This document shows, one piece after another, positions 52,957-62,069 of a stretch of DNA of 64,000 bases. The notes below the pieces were generated by a model. It was not told where the DNA came from. It searched no databases and saw nothing but the letters and a program-made list of their open reading frames with translations. This DNA comes from Rebecca billardiae RCC1528 (Eukaryota; Haptophyta). The stretch covers positions 310,001 through 374,000 of the forward strand of contig OZ251236.1 of NCBI GenBank assembly GCA_965240325.2. The letters are read 5' to 3'. Numbering within the stretch: the first letter of the stretch is position 1; each line of letters begins with the position of its first letter. Made by a program: the position numbers and the translations under genes.

Positions 52957-54285
52957 TCATCCGCTTGGTGGACTGACAGTGACGGTGGACCCGTCAGCAT
53001 GCCGCCTCGCCCTGCTGAGCACCTCCATCAGGGTCGCCTTCGTCTCGTGAAACGTGTCTTTCAACGCCGACACTGCCTTCTTGTTCGTGACTTCACTGCA
53101 CGACTTGGTCGCAGATGCAGCTTCCGGGAACGCCGCGCACACGCGCGCTCTCAGCTCGCCGCAAGCGGGCCACTTGTGAACGATGGCGGGTGAAGAGGGC
53201 GGTCGAGTTCTCGGCGCTCCTCTAGGCTGCGGGTCTGGGGTGAGCCCTGGCGCCTGTTGAGCGAGCTGCACAAGTGCGGGGCAGCGATCGTGCTGACGAT
53301 TCACGGTGGTGAGCGTTCCTGCGTCCGCCCGGCCCTGGACCTGCACTGCGCCGAACTCTGCGCTCGCATGCGCGCCGCTTCCCGACAGGCCGTGGCGCCA
53401 CGCGACGTAATTGAGTACGTACTGGTCGTGCCTCCCGCATTCCGTCTCCGTCGCCCCGCCGAAAAGCTGCGCGCTGCCGACTCTCCCGCTGAGCGCCTTG
53501 TCGGCCCCTCGCTTGGGCGCACGGCGGCTATGCGCCAGAGCATCCGCCTCGGCCGCCATCCGCTCGCACAGCCGTGCGACAGCTGCCGCCGAGCCGTACA
53601 CCGAGCCCCCGCACACGTCCGGGCGGTGTTCGCGCGTCATCGCGTCTGCCAGCGCGTCTCCCAGACACGTCCGCAGCTTGATTCGCATCCAAGCGGTGAG
53701 CTTGTCCTCCTCCGCGAAAAGGGCGAGCTCGGAGCGTCGCACCGGTTCGTCCACGGCGAACGGTGGCCACAGGAAGACGACGTCTCGCACGTCGAGCAGC
53801 CACACACGGTCGTACTGCAGCGCGGTGGAGTTCTTCGCGGCGCCAGTGCCTGCGGGCTCGAGCCAGCGCCTGTAGTGCGCCCACCTGAGCTGGTTGAGAC
53901 TCCCGAGCACGTCGTTGGACATGCCAGCTGCCGCCCTCTCGAGAGGTGGCAGCCCGATGCGTTCGTGGGTGGTTTGGGCCTCCGCACACGGTTCTGTGTG
54001 CGTGGTGACGCCATGCTTGCGCAGGAACTTCTCGGCGACGTGGTCATTCTCGACGAGCCCTGGCGAGACGCCCAGGTGTACGGCGCCCGCGTAGCCCGTT
54101 GAGCGCAGAGAGCCCAGAAAGACGGCCATATCCTGCCATTTGTAGCGGCAGGCCATGGCGAAGATGGCGTGCCGCCCATCGTCGGGGCTGCCATCATCCC
54201 AACCGCTGACCCCGCCGTCCGCCATCCGCGGCATGCTCAGCCCTGCGAGCGCCATCGCGATGACGACGGGCCGCGGCGCCGCCAT
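52957..54285 (-). CDS. Secretory-pathway glycosyltransferase-like protein with DVRDV motif
   Basis: The predicted product has 442 residues in one exon. The N-terminus (MAAPRPVVIAMALAGLSMP) is a probable signal peptide. Near residue 162 YDRVWLLDVRDVVFLWPPF carries the acidic DxRD(V/I)xF pattern seen in several nucleotide-sugar transferase families, where the Asp residues hold a metal-bound sugar nucleotide. It is followed by CGGSVYGS and DQYVLNYV, which resemble the (N/C)GG and DQ(x)xxN motifs further along those folds. The early block FAMACRYKWQDMAVFLGSLR fits the first beta-alpha unit. The C-terminal 100 residues are Arg/Pro-rich and not conserved-looking. Donor, acceptor and exact GT family cannot be read from sequence. 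Confidence 0.65.
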   Translation of the reverse strand: MAAPRPVVIAMALAGLSMPRMADGGVSGWDDGSPDDGRHAIFAMACRYKWQDMAVFLGSLRSTGYAGAVHLGVSPGLVENDHVAEKFLRKHGVTTHTEPCAEAQTTHERIGLPPLERAAAGMSNDVLGSLNQLRWAHYRRWLEPAGTGAAKNSTALQYDRVWLLDVRDVVFLWPPFAVDEPVRRSELALFAEEDKLTAWMRIKLRTCLGDALADAMTREHRPDVCGGSVYGSAAAVARLCERMAAEADALAHSRRAPKRGADKALSGRVGSAQLFGGATETECGRHDQYVLNYVAWRHGLSGSGAHASAEFGAVQVQGRADAGTLTTVNRQHDRCPALVQLAQQAPGLTPDPQPRGAPRTRPPSSPAIVHKWPACGELRARVCAAFPEAASATKSCSEVTNKKAVSALKDTFHETKATLMEVLSRARRHADGSTVTVSPPSG

Positions 54286-55030
54286 CCCGCCCCTCGTCGA
54301 TCCTATTGATGTGCATTAATATGATTGACGATGCCATTTTGTGCTCACTGCCCATTTTCAATTTCCACATTACTGTAGGCGACTGGGCCGACCGCGAGAT
54401 CAGTTGGTTTTTATTGTTTTCCGGTCGTTGACTCCAGCTTTTCATCAGCAGTCTGCAGTGGGACTGTGGGAGTGATCAGCACCGCAGCAAGCGCGCGCGG
54501 TTTGCGGCCGGCGAATCGGCCCGGAATTAGGCGCGATGAACTATGGCAACGAAGTCCCGTCGTGGCAGGCGCTGCATGCGCGTCATATCCATGATTTTGC
54601 TTCCGCGAGGCCGACGTGACCCGCGGACCGGGCCCTCTCCGCCCGGCGTCCGCGGCTCAGGGCGGCGCCACCGACGCAGCGCGACGCGGCTCGGTGTCAA
54701 CTGTGCCGAGGCCATCTTCGGCTTCGCGAAGTCGTCGCGGCCGGAGTCTGCCACGACTTGTGACGATCGTGACCGCGGATGACGGGCAGACGGCCGACCG
54801 AGCTGCGCTGAGCCAAATCCGATGACGCGGCGCTCGATCGCAGTGCTCACAGTGTGTCAGTCAGACGACAATCCGTAATGATTATAAATGAATCGGATGT
54901 GTCACACGCGCGAGCGCCGAGACGCCTCGTCCGTACGGGCGTTGGACCCGCGTGCGGCCATACGTTTGGCGCACGGGCCACGCGCGGTCGGCCGCGCCGC
55001 GTGGTGGCGCGGGCTGCGCCGCCGCCGCGC
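54286..55030. other. Intergenic stretch
   Basis: This gap lies between the glycosyltransferase-like gene start and the FolD-like gene end, both minus strand. The first 150 bp are AT-rich and probably contain the promoter of the glycosyltransferase-like gene. No other feature is recognised. Confidence 0.5.
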
Positions 55031-56213
55031 TCAGCCCATCTGCGAGGGCTGGCGCGCGGCGGTGACGGTGCCGGGCGGTGCGTCGAGCAGCGGCATGCCC
55101 AGCCCGTGCCGCGCGAGGTTGATCGAGTTCTTCACGAGCATCGGCAGGATCAGGCGGTCGACGCCGTTGGGCGAGGGCGCGATGAACGAGGCCACGCGCA
55201 CCGCCTCGTCGAAGAAGACGTCGCCCACCTTTCGTCGTCCGCTCGGCCGAGACGGGTCGGGCACGCTCCCGCCGCCCAGGTCGATCACAACAGCGCCCTC
55301 CTTCAGCCAATCACCTGCCAGCGGCCGGCCGGCGCCGCGCCGGGCGCGCCGCGCGGTCGGGCGGGCGGCGGGGTCGGCGGCGGCGCGGCCCGCAGCTCGC
55401 GCCGCGCGCGCCGCGCGCGCGAGCCCCGCGCGCACCCCGCACGGTGTTGGGCTTGCCGTTGGTCGCGACGAGGATGTCAGCCTCTTGGACGACCGCCTTC
55501 ATGTCCGCGGTGAACGAGTGGCAGATGGTGACGGTGGCGTTGTTGTGGAGGAGGAGCTGCGCGACGGGCAGGCCGACGGTGTTCGAGCGCCCGATCACCA
55601 CCGCACGCCGCCCCTGCAGCGGCACGTTGAACCGCCACAGCACCTCGAGCGCGCCGATCGCGGTCGTCGGGACGGCGAGGGGCTTCCCCTGCTTGAGGCA
55701 CATCTCTTTGAAGTTGGCGTCCGAGAGGCCCTCGGCGTCCTTCTCGGGGGCGAGCGCGCCGAGGACGCGGGAGACGTCGACGTCGTCTCCCAGCGGCAGC
55801 TGCACGCTCACCGCGTGCACGTCGCGGTCGGCGTTCAGCTCGGCGATCGCGGCGACGAGCGCGGTCGTGCCGCACCCCCACGGCAGCGCATGCTCCGTGA
55901 CGCGCAGCCCCGGAACCTCGTCGTGCAGCAGCCTCATCGCGGCCGAGACGTGGCGGTGGCCGGTGTCGCTCGACGTGACGAACACCAGCTTCGGGACGAC
56001 GTTCTTCTCCTCGCGTAGGATGCGCAGGTCGTCGGTCAGGTCGCGCCAGACGCGCCGCGCGACGTTGTCGCCACGGATGACGCGACACCTGTGCTCCGTG
56101 CCGGGCGCGGCGGGCTTGCGCGCGTACTTCCTGCGGAGGAAGTACCACAGCGCCATCGTCGTCGCGCCCACGCCGAGGGCGATCGCACCCGCCGCCGCGT
56201 CGCGCGGGTGCAT
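55031..56213 (-). CDS. FolD-like methylenetetrahydrofolate dehydrogenase homologue with degenerate active site
   Basis: The gene has two exons, 56213-55436 and 55314-55031, with a 121-bp intron (GTGCGC donor). The product has 353 residues. A short N-terminal helix (AIALGVGATTMALWYFL) followed by RRKYARK suggests a membrane or organelle anchor. The Rossmann part is clearly FolD: RRAVVIGRSNTVGLPVAQLL, ATVTICHS, ADILVATNGKPN, and GDWLKEGAVVIDLGGG, which the splice restores. In contrast the catalytic half is altered. The usual YxxxK segment reads TGHRHVSAAM, PCTP is replaced by VPTT, KDVDG reads KDAEG, and the terminal TPVPGGVGPMT reads APSPNGVDRLILPM. HAVSVQLPLGDD keeps the VQLPL core. Canonical FolD interconverts methylene-, methenyl- and formyl-tetrahydrofolate. 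This copy probably lacks cyclohydrolase activity, and it may be a binding or regulatory protein. It is divergent with the SFT2 gene, 242 bp away. Confidence 0.8.
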
Positions 56214-56455
56214 GGCCCCGGCGCGCGCGAGCGGCGCCAGCCAGCAGCAAGCCGACCGAGCGGTCGCTCGCGCAGCCGCCGCCGCCGGGAGTTGAGTAAG
56301 TGGGTGAGTCAGTACTCAGTAGTGAGTCGTCGACTCGCACGCCATCGTGCGTTAGCTCCGCTGCATTGGCGGCGCGCTCGCGCTACCGTCCGCCCTTGCC
56401 CAAAGCCCCCGGGGAGCTCGCCTGGTCGTCCCGGCAGATCGCGCGCTCGGCGCCG
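56214..56455. promoter_or_regulatory. Bidirectional promoter between FolD-like and SFT2 genes
   Basis: This 242-bp gap separates two divergent start codons and must serve both. No TATA or known site is identified. A small cluster of GAGTCAGTACTCAGTAGTGAGTC around 56306-56333 has local dyad symmetry. Confidence 0.5.
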
Positions 56456-57145
56456 ATGCTGAACCAGATCAAGGCGACCTTCGGCACGAGCAATGAGCCC
56501 ACACAGCTGCAGCGCGCGGCCGAGGCGAGCGGCTTCAGACAAACGACCGCCCTCGACCGCGTGAAGCAGAGGCTCGGCCTTCAGGAGAAGACAGAGCTGC
56601 AGGAGATGCAGGAGTCGATGTGCCCGGCGCTGACGTACGAGCAGGTGCGCGCGTGGCCGACTCGCGCCACCGCACGCGCCCTCGCCGCGCACAGTCTCAC
56701 CCCCGCGCCCCATGCGCCCCGCGCGCTGCGGGGCGGCCGGTGACCGCAGCGGTTCTGGGGCTTTGCCGCGTGCTTCGGCGTGGGCGTGCTGCTCTCGCTC
56801 ACGTCGATGTTCTCGTTCACGAAGCTGGTGCTCGGCTACCCGCGCGACTTCGCGATCAAGTACACGCTGGGCAACATCATCGCGATCTGCTCCACCGCCT
56901 TCATCATCGGGCCGATGCGTCAGGTCCGGAACATGTCGGCGTCGCACCGCTGGCTCGCGGCCATGCTGTACGTGGGTGCGATGATCCTCACGCTCGTCTC
57001 GGCGTTCTACGCGAAGAGCGCGTTCATCACGCTGCTGTGCATCATCGCGCAGTTCTGCGCGATGGTGTGGTACGTCGCGTCGTACATCCCCTTCGGCCGG
57101 CGGATGATCGCCAAGTGCTGCGAGTCGACGCTCGACTCGGCATGA
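56456..57145 (+). CDS. SFT2: SFT2-family vesicle transport protein
   Basis: The gene has two exons, 56456-56644 and 56750-57145, with a 105-bp intron (GTGCGC...GCAG). The product has 194 residues, the usual SFT2 size. The intron splits the family signature, and joining gives LTYEQRFWGFAACFGVGVLL. Four hydrophobic helices follow: FAACFGVGVLLSLTSMF, LGNIIAICSTAFIIG, RWLAAMLYVGAMILTLVSAF and LLCIIAQFCAMVWYVASYIPFG. The N-terminal 60 residues are a soluble, Gln/Glu-rich helix. SFT2 proteins help retrograde vesicles fuse at the Golgi, with t-SNAREs as partners in yeast. The start at 56456 is the only ATG in frame before the conserved part. It is divergently transcribed from the FolD-like gene. Confidence 0.88.
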
Positions 57146-58012
57146 GAGGCCCGATCGGCACGTGACCAGGCCGACGGCGGTCCAGCTCCGATGCTCGCCG
57201 CCGGGGTGGTACCATGCGCGGCTCTTCGCGTCACGCGCACGCCCGTGCGTTGGGGGAGACCGCGCCAAGTGTCGCCACCATCTATCTACGCGGATTTACG
57301 GGCCGACCTGGCCGCAAGCTATCCGCGACTTCCGTACCGCCCCGCAGGCCCCAGCTGCGCCGGAGCGGGAGCCGACGATGCAATTATTAGGAAGATGTCG
57401 GGGAGGCCGCGCAGGCCGGGGTAGCGCGCAGGGCAAGTATAGCGGCAAGTAGTGCCGCTGCAGCATCATCTCTCTAGCTCTCTCTCTCTCTCTCACTCTC
57501 TCTACGGTCTCACTCTCAATTTATTCTCTGCTCATATGCATCACTATCTGTCTGACTCTCATGACTCATCTGTCTCTCTTACTCTTAGGAGTTAGGAGTC
57601 CGTCTCTCTCTATAATGATGGCGGCGGTCGTCGACTCGCGGGACAACATGCATCATTGCATGACCGGAAAATCGGACACTGCCGCACTGCGCGTCTGTGC
57701 GAGTATTCAATATATTCATCGCGCGTCGATATCTTTATATATATTGTATGACTATTTCAGATATTGGAGATTCAGACGTTTTCAAAGACGACGAAGTATT
57801 ATTAGTAAAATATTATAATATAGAATTATTATAATAAAAATAGAATCGAATCATCTGTCAGTCCCGTCTCATGCTATCATCGCACTGATGTGCTTGTGCA
57901 TGGTCACAGGCGTGCGCGGGCACACTGCATGCGCTGCTAGCGGCGCGCGATCCGCTCCGCCGCCCCGCAGCTGCACGCGACAGCGCACTTCGCATCCGCT
58001 GAGCCCGCCAGC
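57146..58012. other. Gene-free, AT-rich stretch
   Basis: This lies between the 3' ends of two convergent genes. It contains a CT microsatellite (about 57472-57503) and a strongly AT-rich block (57690-57860). No gene is recognised. Confidence 0.6.
57472..57503. repeat. (CT)n microsatellite
   Basis: This is a run of CT dinucleotides with a few interruptions, continuing as pyrimidine-rich sequence to about 57530. Confidence 0.85.
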
Positions 58013-58742
58013 TTACGCCTCCGGCACGAACTCGCCCGGCACGAGCACGCAGTCAATGGCGTGGATGAGGCCGTTCGAGCACTCGACATCGACCGGGTAC
58101 ACCTGGCCCTTCGACGCGCCCGACGAGGTGATGCCGACCATCGCGGAGTCGAGGAACGTCTTGCGGAAGCGGCGGCCGTAGGTGAGCTTGCCGCCCTGCA
58201 CGGTCTCCTGGTCGCCGGTGATCGACGAGAGCGGGACCTTGCCCGGGATGACGTGGTACTTCAGGATGTCCGCGGTGACCTCGCCCTTGAAGTCGTCGAA
58301 CGCCGCATCCGTCGGTGCGAGGACGGTGAACGGGCCAGCGCCCTTGAGCGTGTCCGTCAGGCCCGCCTTCTCGACCGCGGCGACAAACTTGCCGAAGTTG
58401 TCGTAGCCCTTAATGTCCGACTCCTCGTAGCCCTTAAGGACGCCATCCGAGCCCCAGAAGATGACCGGGCCCTCGAGCGACGCCGCCGTCGTCACGATGT
58501 CATCCGCCATCACGATGCTGCTGCGGAAGGCCGAGACGCGGCGCGTCGCCGGCACGGAGCCGACGGCGAGGCCCGACGTCACCGCGAGGCTGGCGAGCAG
58601 AACGAACGAGCGGAACCTGCGGCGGGTTCGGCACCAGCGCGTGCGCGCGGGTGGAATGAGCGCGCGCGAGGGGGCGGGGCGTGCCGCGCCGCGCGGGGAG
58701 GCGCGCGCGGCGCGCGCGATTCGGCGGGCGGCGCACGCACAT
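58013..58742 (-). CDS. Fasciclin (FAS1) domain protein, plastid-type leader, start codon split by an intron
   Basis: The gene has two exons: 58742-58741 (only A and T of the start codon) and 58616-58013. The 124-bp intron begins GTGCGT and ends CCGCAG. Joined, the product is 201 residues starting MFRSFVLLASLAVTSGLAVG. The next part, RRVSAFRSSIVMADD, looks like the transit part of a two-step plastid leader. Residues 60-200 are one FAS1 domain: FVAAVEKAGLTDTLKGAGPF, TVLAPTDAAFDDF, ILKYHVIPGKVP and NGLIHAIDCVLVP. FAS1 domains mediate adhesion or protein contacts; single-domain plastid versions are of unknown role. Without the split ATG the first ATG in the frame (58508) would cut off the leader. 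An exon further upstream supplying the ATG is the main alternative. Confidence 0.82.
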
Positions 58743-60862
58743 CGTGACGAGTGTAATTGGCGGGGCGAGGACGTCCGAAGTCGGGGTCGGCTCTCGGCCG
58801 TTCTGCTGCGGTTGATTACGCTCGGGCGCCTGCGCGCGCGTTCGCGAATGACGCAACGCGCGGTGCGCGGCGCTCGGGCCGGTGCGGCAGGATGCGAGGC
58901 AGTGTCGCGGCAAAGTCTCGGGTCTTCGTCAAAATGATTGGCTGTCGCGCGAGGTTTTAAGCTGAAGCCCGACGAATCGACGATCTATCCTACGATCTGT
59001 AGATCCGAACCGCCATGGTCTTGATCATGAGCCGAGCGACCGATCTGGTCGCTTGGCGTGGCGAGCGGGAACAGGTTTTGCGGGCCGAGAGCAGAGGCCT
59101 GGGCAGTAATCATTGGCGCCAACCGGAAATCCGGGAGCTTCGGCGCTCCGGCCGCGAATCCGCGATGGGTCGCCCGCCGTCCAGGCGTCCGTCCACACCG
59201 AGCAAGCACCGAGGGGGTCCCGCGCACACACCCGCGTGCGCCATCCAGCCACCGTGTCTGGCATCGCCTCCCCCGCGGCGTGGCCCGCCATGGCCTTCAT
59301 GCCGGTCCGCGCGCATACTGTGCGCAGCCGTGACGATCATCGTCCGCTTCAGGCGCTCTCCGCAGGCCGGAGCAGGGGCACCGAGCGGGGTGTTTTCCTC
59401 ACCATCCGTCACGGCGCGCTCGTTCCCCGGAGGTAGCCCCTGTAGCCGTTCGCCGAACCTTACGCTGGGTGTGCACACGCAGGGCTCGCCGTTCTCCGAT
59501 CGCTGCCGTGTCGCGGTCAGATGCGTGTGCGTGCGCGACATCGACTCCTCGCGTGCGCGCGCGCGAGGAGGCGTGCAAGTCATGTGTGCCGGCGTTCAGA
59601 GGAGCCATGCGGGCAGCGTGGACTCGTCACGTAGCGAGGCAGACGAGCTGCAGCGTCACACACACATACCCCCCCCTTCCTTCCCTCCGTCAACTCCAAC
59701 GTCCGCGCGGCCAGCCAGGCGCCGGGAGGACGACTACATCCGACCACGCGGCACGGCGGCAGTTGGCACTGGCTATCAATCGCTGTGGTGCAGCTCCGCG
59801 GAAGGACGGGCTGGCACGAGCGCAAGGACGTGCTGGCGCTCGGCACACGAGGTGGCGATCAGAGGCACATCGGGTGTTGAAAACGACCGGCGCGCCGGGC
59901 AGCCCGTGCCCGCGCCGCGGGCATCGTCCACCGAACTGCGCCCGCGCGTGCGGCGTGCGCAGCTGCCGAGCGGGCGGCCGGCGGGTGCAAGCGTGCTGTG
60001 AGCGCGCTGCCCTGCCCGCTCACGGCTTCAAGAGGCGTTTGGCTGCCGCCCTCGGCCGAGCGCTGGCGCTTGGCACGCGCTGCCGCTCACACATGCACAC
60101 GGGAGCGCGTGCCGCCAGGCTGCACCCCGATCCTGGCGTCGGTCGCGCGCCGAGTGCGCAGTTTCGCTTGGCTCGGGCGTCCGGTAGATTGACGGGCGGC
60201 GCACCGCTGCGCCGCACACGCGGGCCTCGTGTACGGGCCGGATCGGTGTACATGGTGGCTGCGTGGGCAACGCACAGCTCAAGCCGGATGCTGCGATCAG
60301 CCAAGCTGGCCAGCGCACGTGAAGGGCACGCACGCTCTGCCCCACAGCCGCTCTCCCCGTGGCGCGCACCGGCGCACGGCTGCCGGAGCAGGCGCGCCAG
60401 GTGTGGCGGTGGGCTTACTGTCCCCCGGGATGCCTCGAGCGGTGGAGTGGAGCACGCTGTCTGCGCCCGTGGCGCGCGCGAGGGCATGCACGCGCGCCCT
60501 CGCGCGCCTGGCAGGCTGTAGCCTTCGCCACGGGCACCACCGGAGAACCTTGGGAGAACAACAGCTTTTGGCAGCGCTCGCCGCGCGAGCGTCAGAGCGC
60601 GCGGTGCGCTGGGAAACGACCCGTGGTGTTGGGTGTGCCGCGTGTGCGGTGACGAGGAGGCGGAGGAGCGCCGCACCTGGATAGTTGCACTCACCAGTCA
60701 CCAAGGGGTGCACGAAATGCCGTGCACGTTGGCTTCCGTGACGGCCGCGGGCGTGCGCGCGGAGCGCTCGCGGGAAGGCGGTCGGGCGCCGGGGATCCGC
60801 CCCGGCCGGTCCGGTGATGAGCACTAAAAGCCTTGGACCCTGGACTTTGAACTTGCTCCGCC

Positions 60863-61269
60863 CAAGGGTGTCCAGGGTCCGCAACAGCCAGTGCGCAGCG
60901 CGGCAGAGGCTGTGACATCGCGAGGTCGCCGCTCGCCAGTGGGACTCGCCCGCCCGCCGCCGTGCACGGCGGCGGAGCCGCTCGCGCCGTGCGCTCCTGC
61001 GGCCGTCGGATCGGGCTGCGTAGGCGGCGCGCGGCTTGGGCCGTCGCAGAGCCACCCAGCGCCCCTCTCTGCGCCGCGCGCCTTCCTCGTCCTCGCCTTC
61101 TCCGCGCCTTGGAGCAGCACGCACACGCGCGGCGCCGCACAAAGGCAGCCCAGGCGCTCGCGTGCAAGCGTGCGCGCGCGCAGCGCGACGGGCTCGACTC
61201 GGGGCTCGCGCCGCTGCGGGGGCATGCAGCACCGTCCCATGCGCGCGCGACGCCACCTCGAACCTGCGC
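60863..61269 (+). repeat. Left arm of 407-bp inverted repeat
   Basis: It matches the reverse complement of 61565-61971 over its whole length with equal arm length. Only one mismatch was noticed (near 61228: GCAGCACC against GCGGCACC). The arm is GC-rich and contains a local palindrome around GTGCAC (about 60950-60975). Just outside it, GGACCCTGGA at 60836-60845 pairs with TCCAGGGTCC at 60871-60880. Confidence 0.93.
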
Positions 61270-61564
61270 GTTTGACCGTCAGTGCACGCTGATGCACGTT
61301 ACAAAATGGTCTGACTTGGCATCATCACACGTGCGACGGAAGCTTCCACAACGGGCCTTGAGTGCGTCGACGCGATCGATGCGGAGACGGTCATGCTTGC
61401 GTGCGCTTGTCTTGTGGTCTCCACGCTTGCTGAGAAGCACCGCGTCGTAGCTGTCATCGTGTCTTGCCTAAGAAGTTGTCCTGACGCATGGCAGGTTCTG
61501 GTCAGATTGGGCCTACTTCAACACGAGGTCGTGTGAGCATTTGGCGCGTGACGGTCACAGCGAT

Positions 61565-61971
61565 GCGCAGGTTCGAGGTGGCGTCGCGCGCGCATGGGAC
61601 GGTGCCGCATGCCCCCGCAGCGGCGCGAGCCCCGAGTCGAGCCCGTCGCGCTGCGCGCGCGCACGCTTGCACGCGAGCGCCTGGGCTGCCTTTGTGCGGC
61701 GCCGCGCGTGTGCGTGCTGCTCCAAGGCGCGGAGAAGGCGAGGACGAGGAAGGCGCGCGGCGCAGAGAGGGGCGCTGGGTGGCTCTGCGACGGCCCAAGC
61801 CGCGCGCCGCCTACGCAGCCCGATCCGACGGCCGCAGGAGCGCACGGCGCGAGCGGCTCCGCCGCCGTGCACGGCGGCGGGCGGGCGAGTCCCACTGGCG
61901 AGCGGCGACCTCGCGATGTCACAGCCTCTGCCGCGCTGCGCACTGGCTGTTGCGGACCCTGGACACCCTTG
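61565..61971 (-). repeat. Right arm of 407-bp inverted repeat
   Basis: This is the reverse-complement partner of 60863-61269. The spacer between the arms (61270-61564, 295 bp) is less GC-rich and unrelated to the arms. Weak similarity (TGACCGTCA) continues for a few bases into the spacer on both sides. Confidence 0.93.
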
Positions 61972-62069
61972 CTCCGCCGCTGCGGGAGATTTGAGATTTG
62001 AGACTGCAGTGATCCTGCACCGGGCGGCCAAGCCAAGCGGCACTGTCGTGGCGGGCGGCCAAGCCCGCC

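Larger units (their letters stand above)
58743..62069. other. Long stretch without convincing genes
   Basis: Frames of 150-330 codons can be read on both strands, but all are Arg/Ala/Pro/Ser-rich, overlap each other and match no family. This is expected for GC-rich non-coding DNA. The main structure is the 407-bp inverted repeat at 60863-61971. Confidence 0.5.

Noticed and set aside
59015-60001. Plus-strand open frame of about 330 codons
   Set aside because: It is Arg/Ser/Pro-rich, has no recognisable domain and overlaps equally long frames in the other phases. This is expected by chance in this composition.
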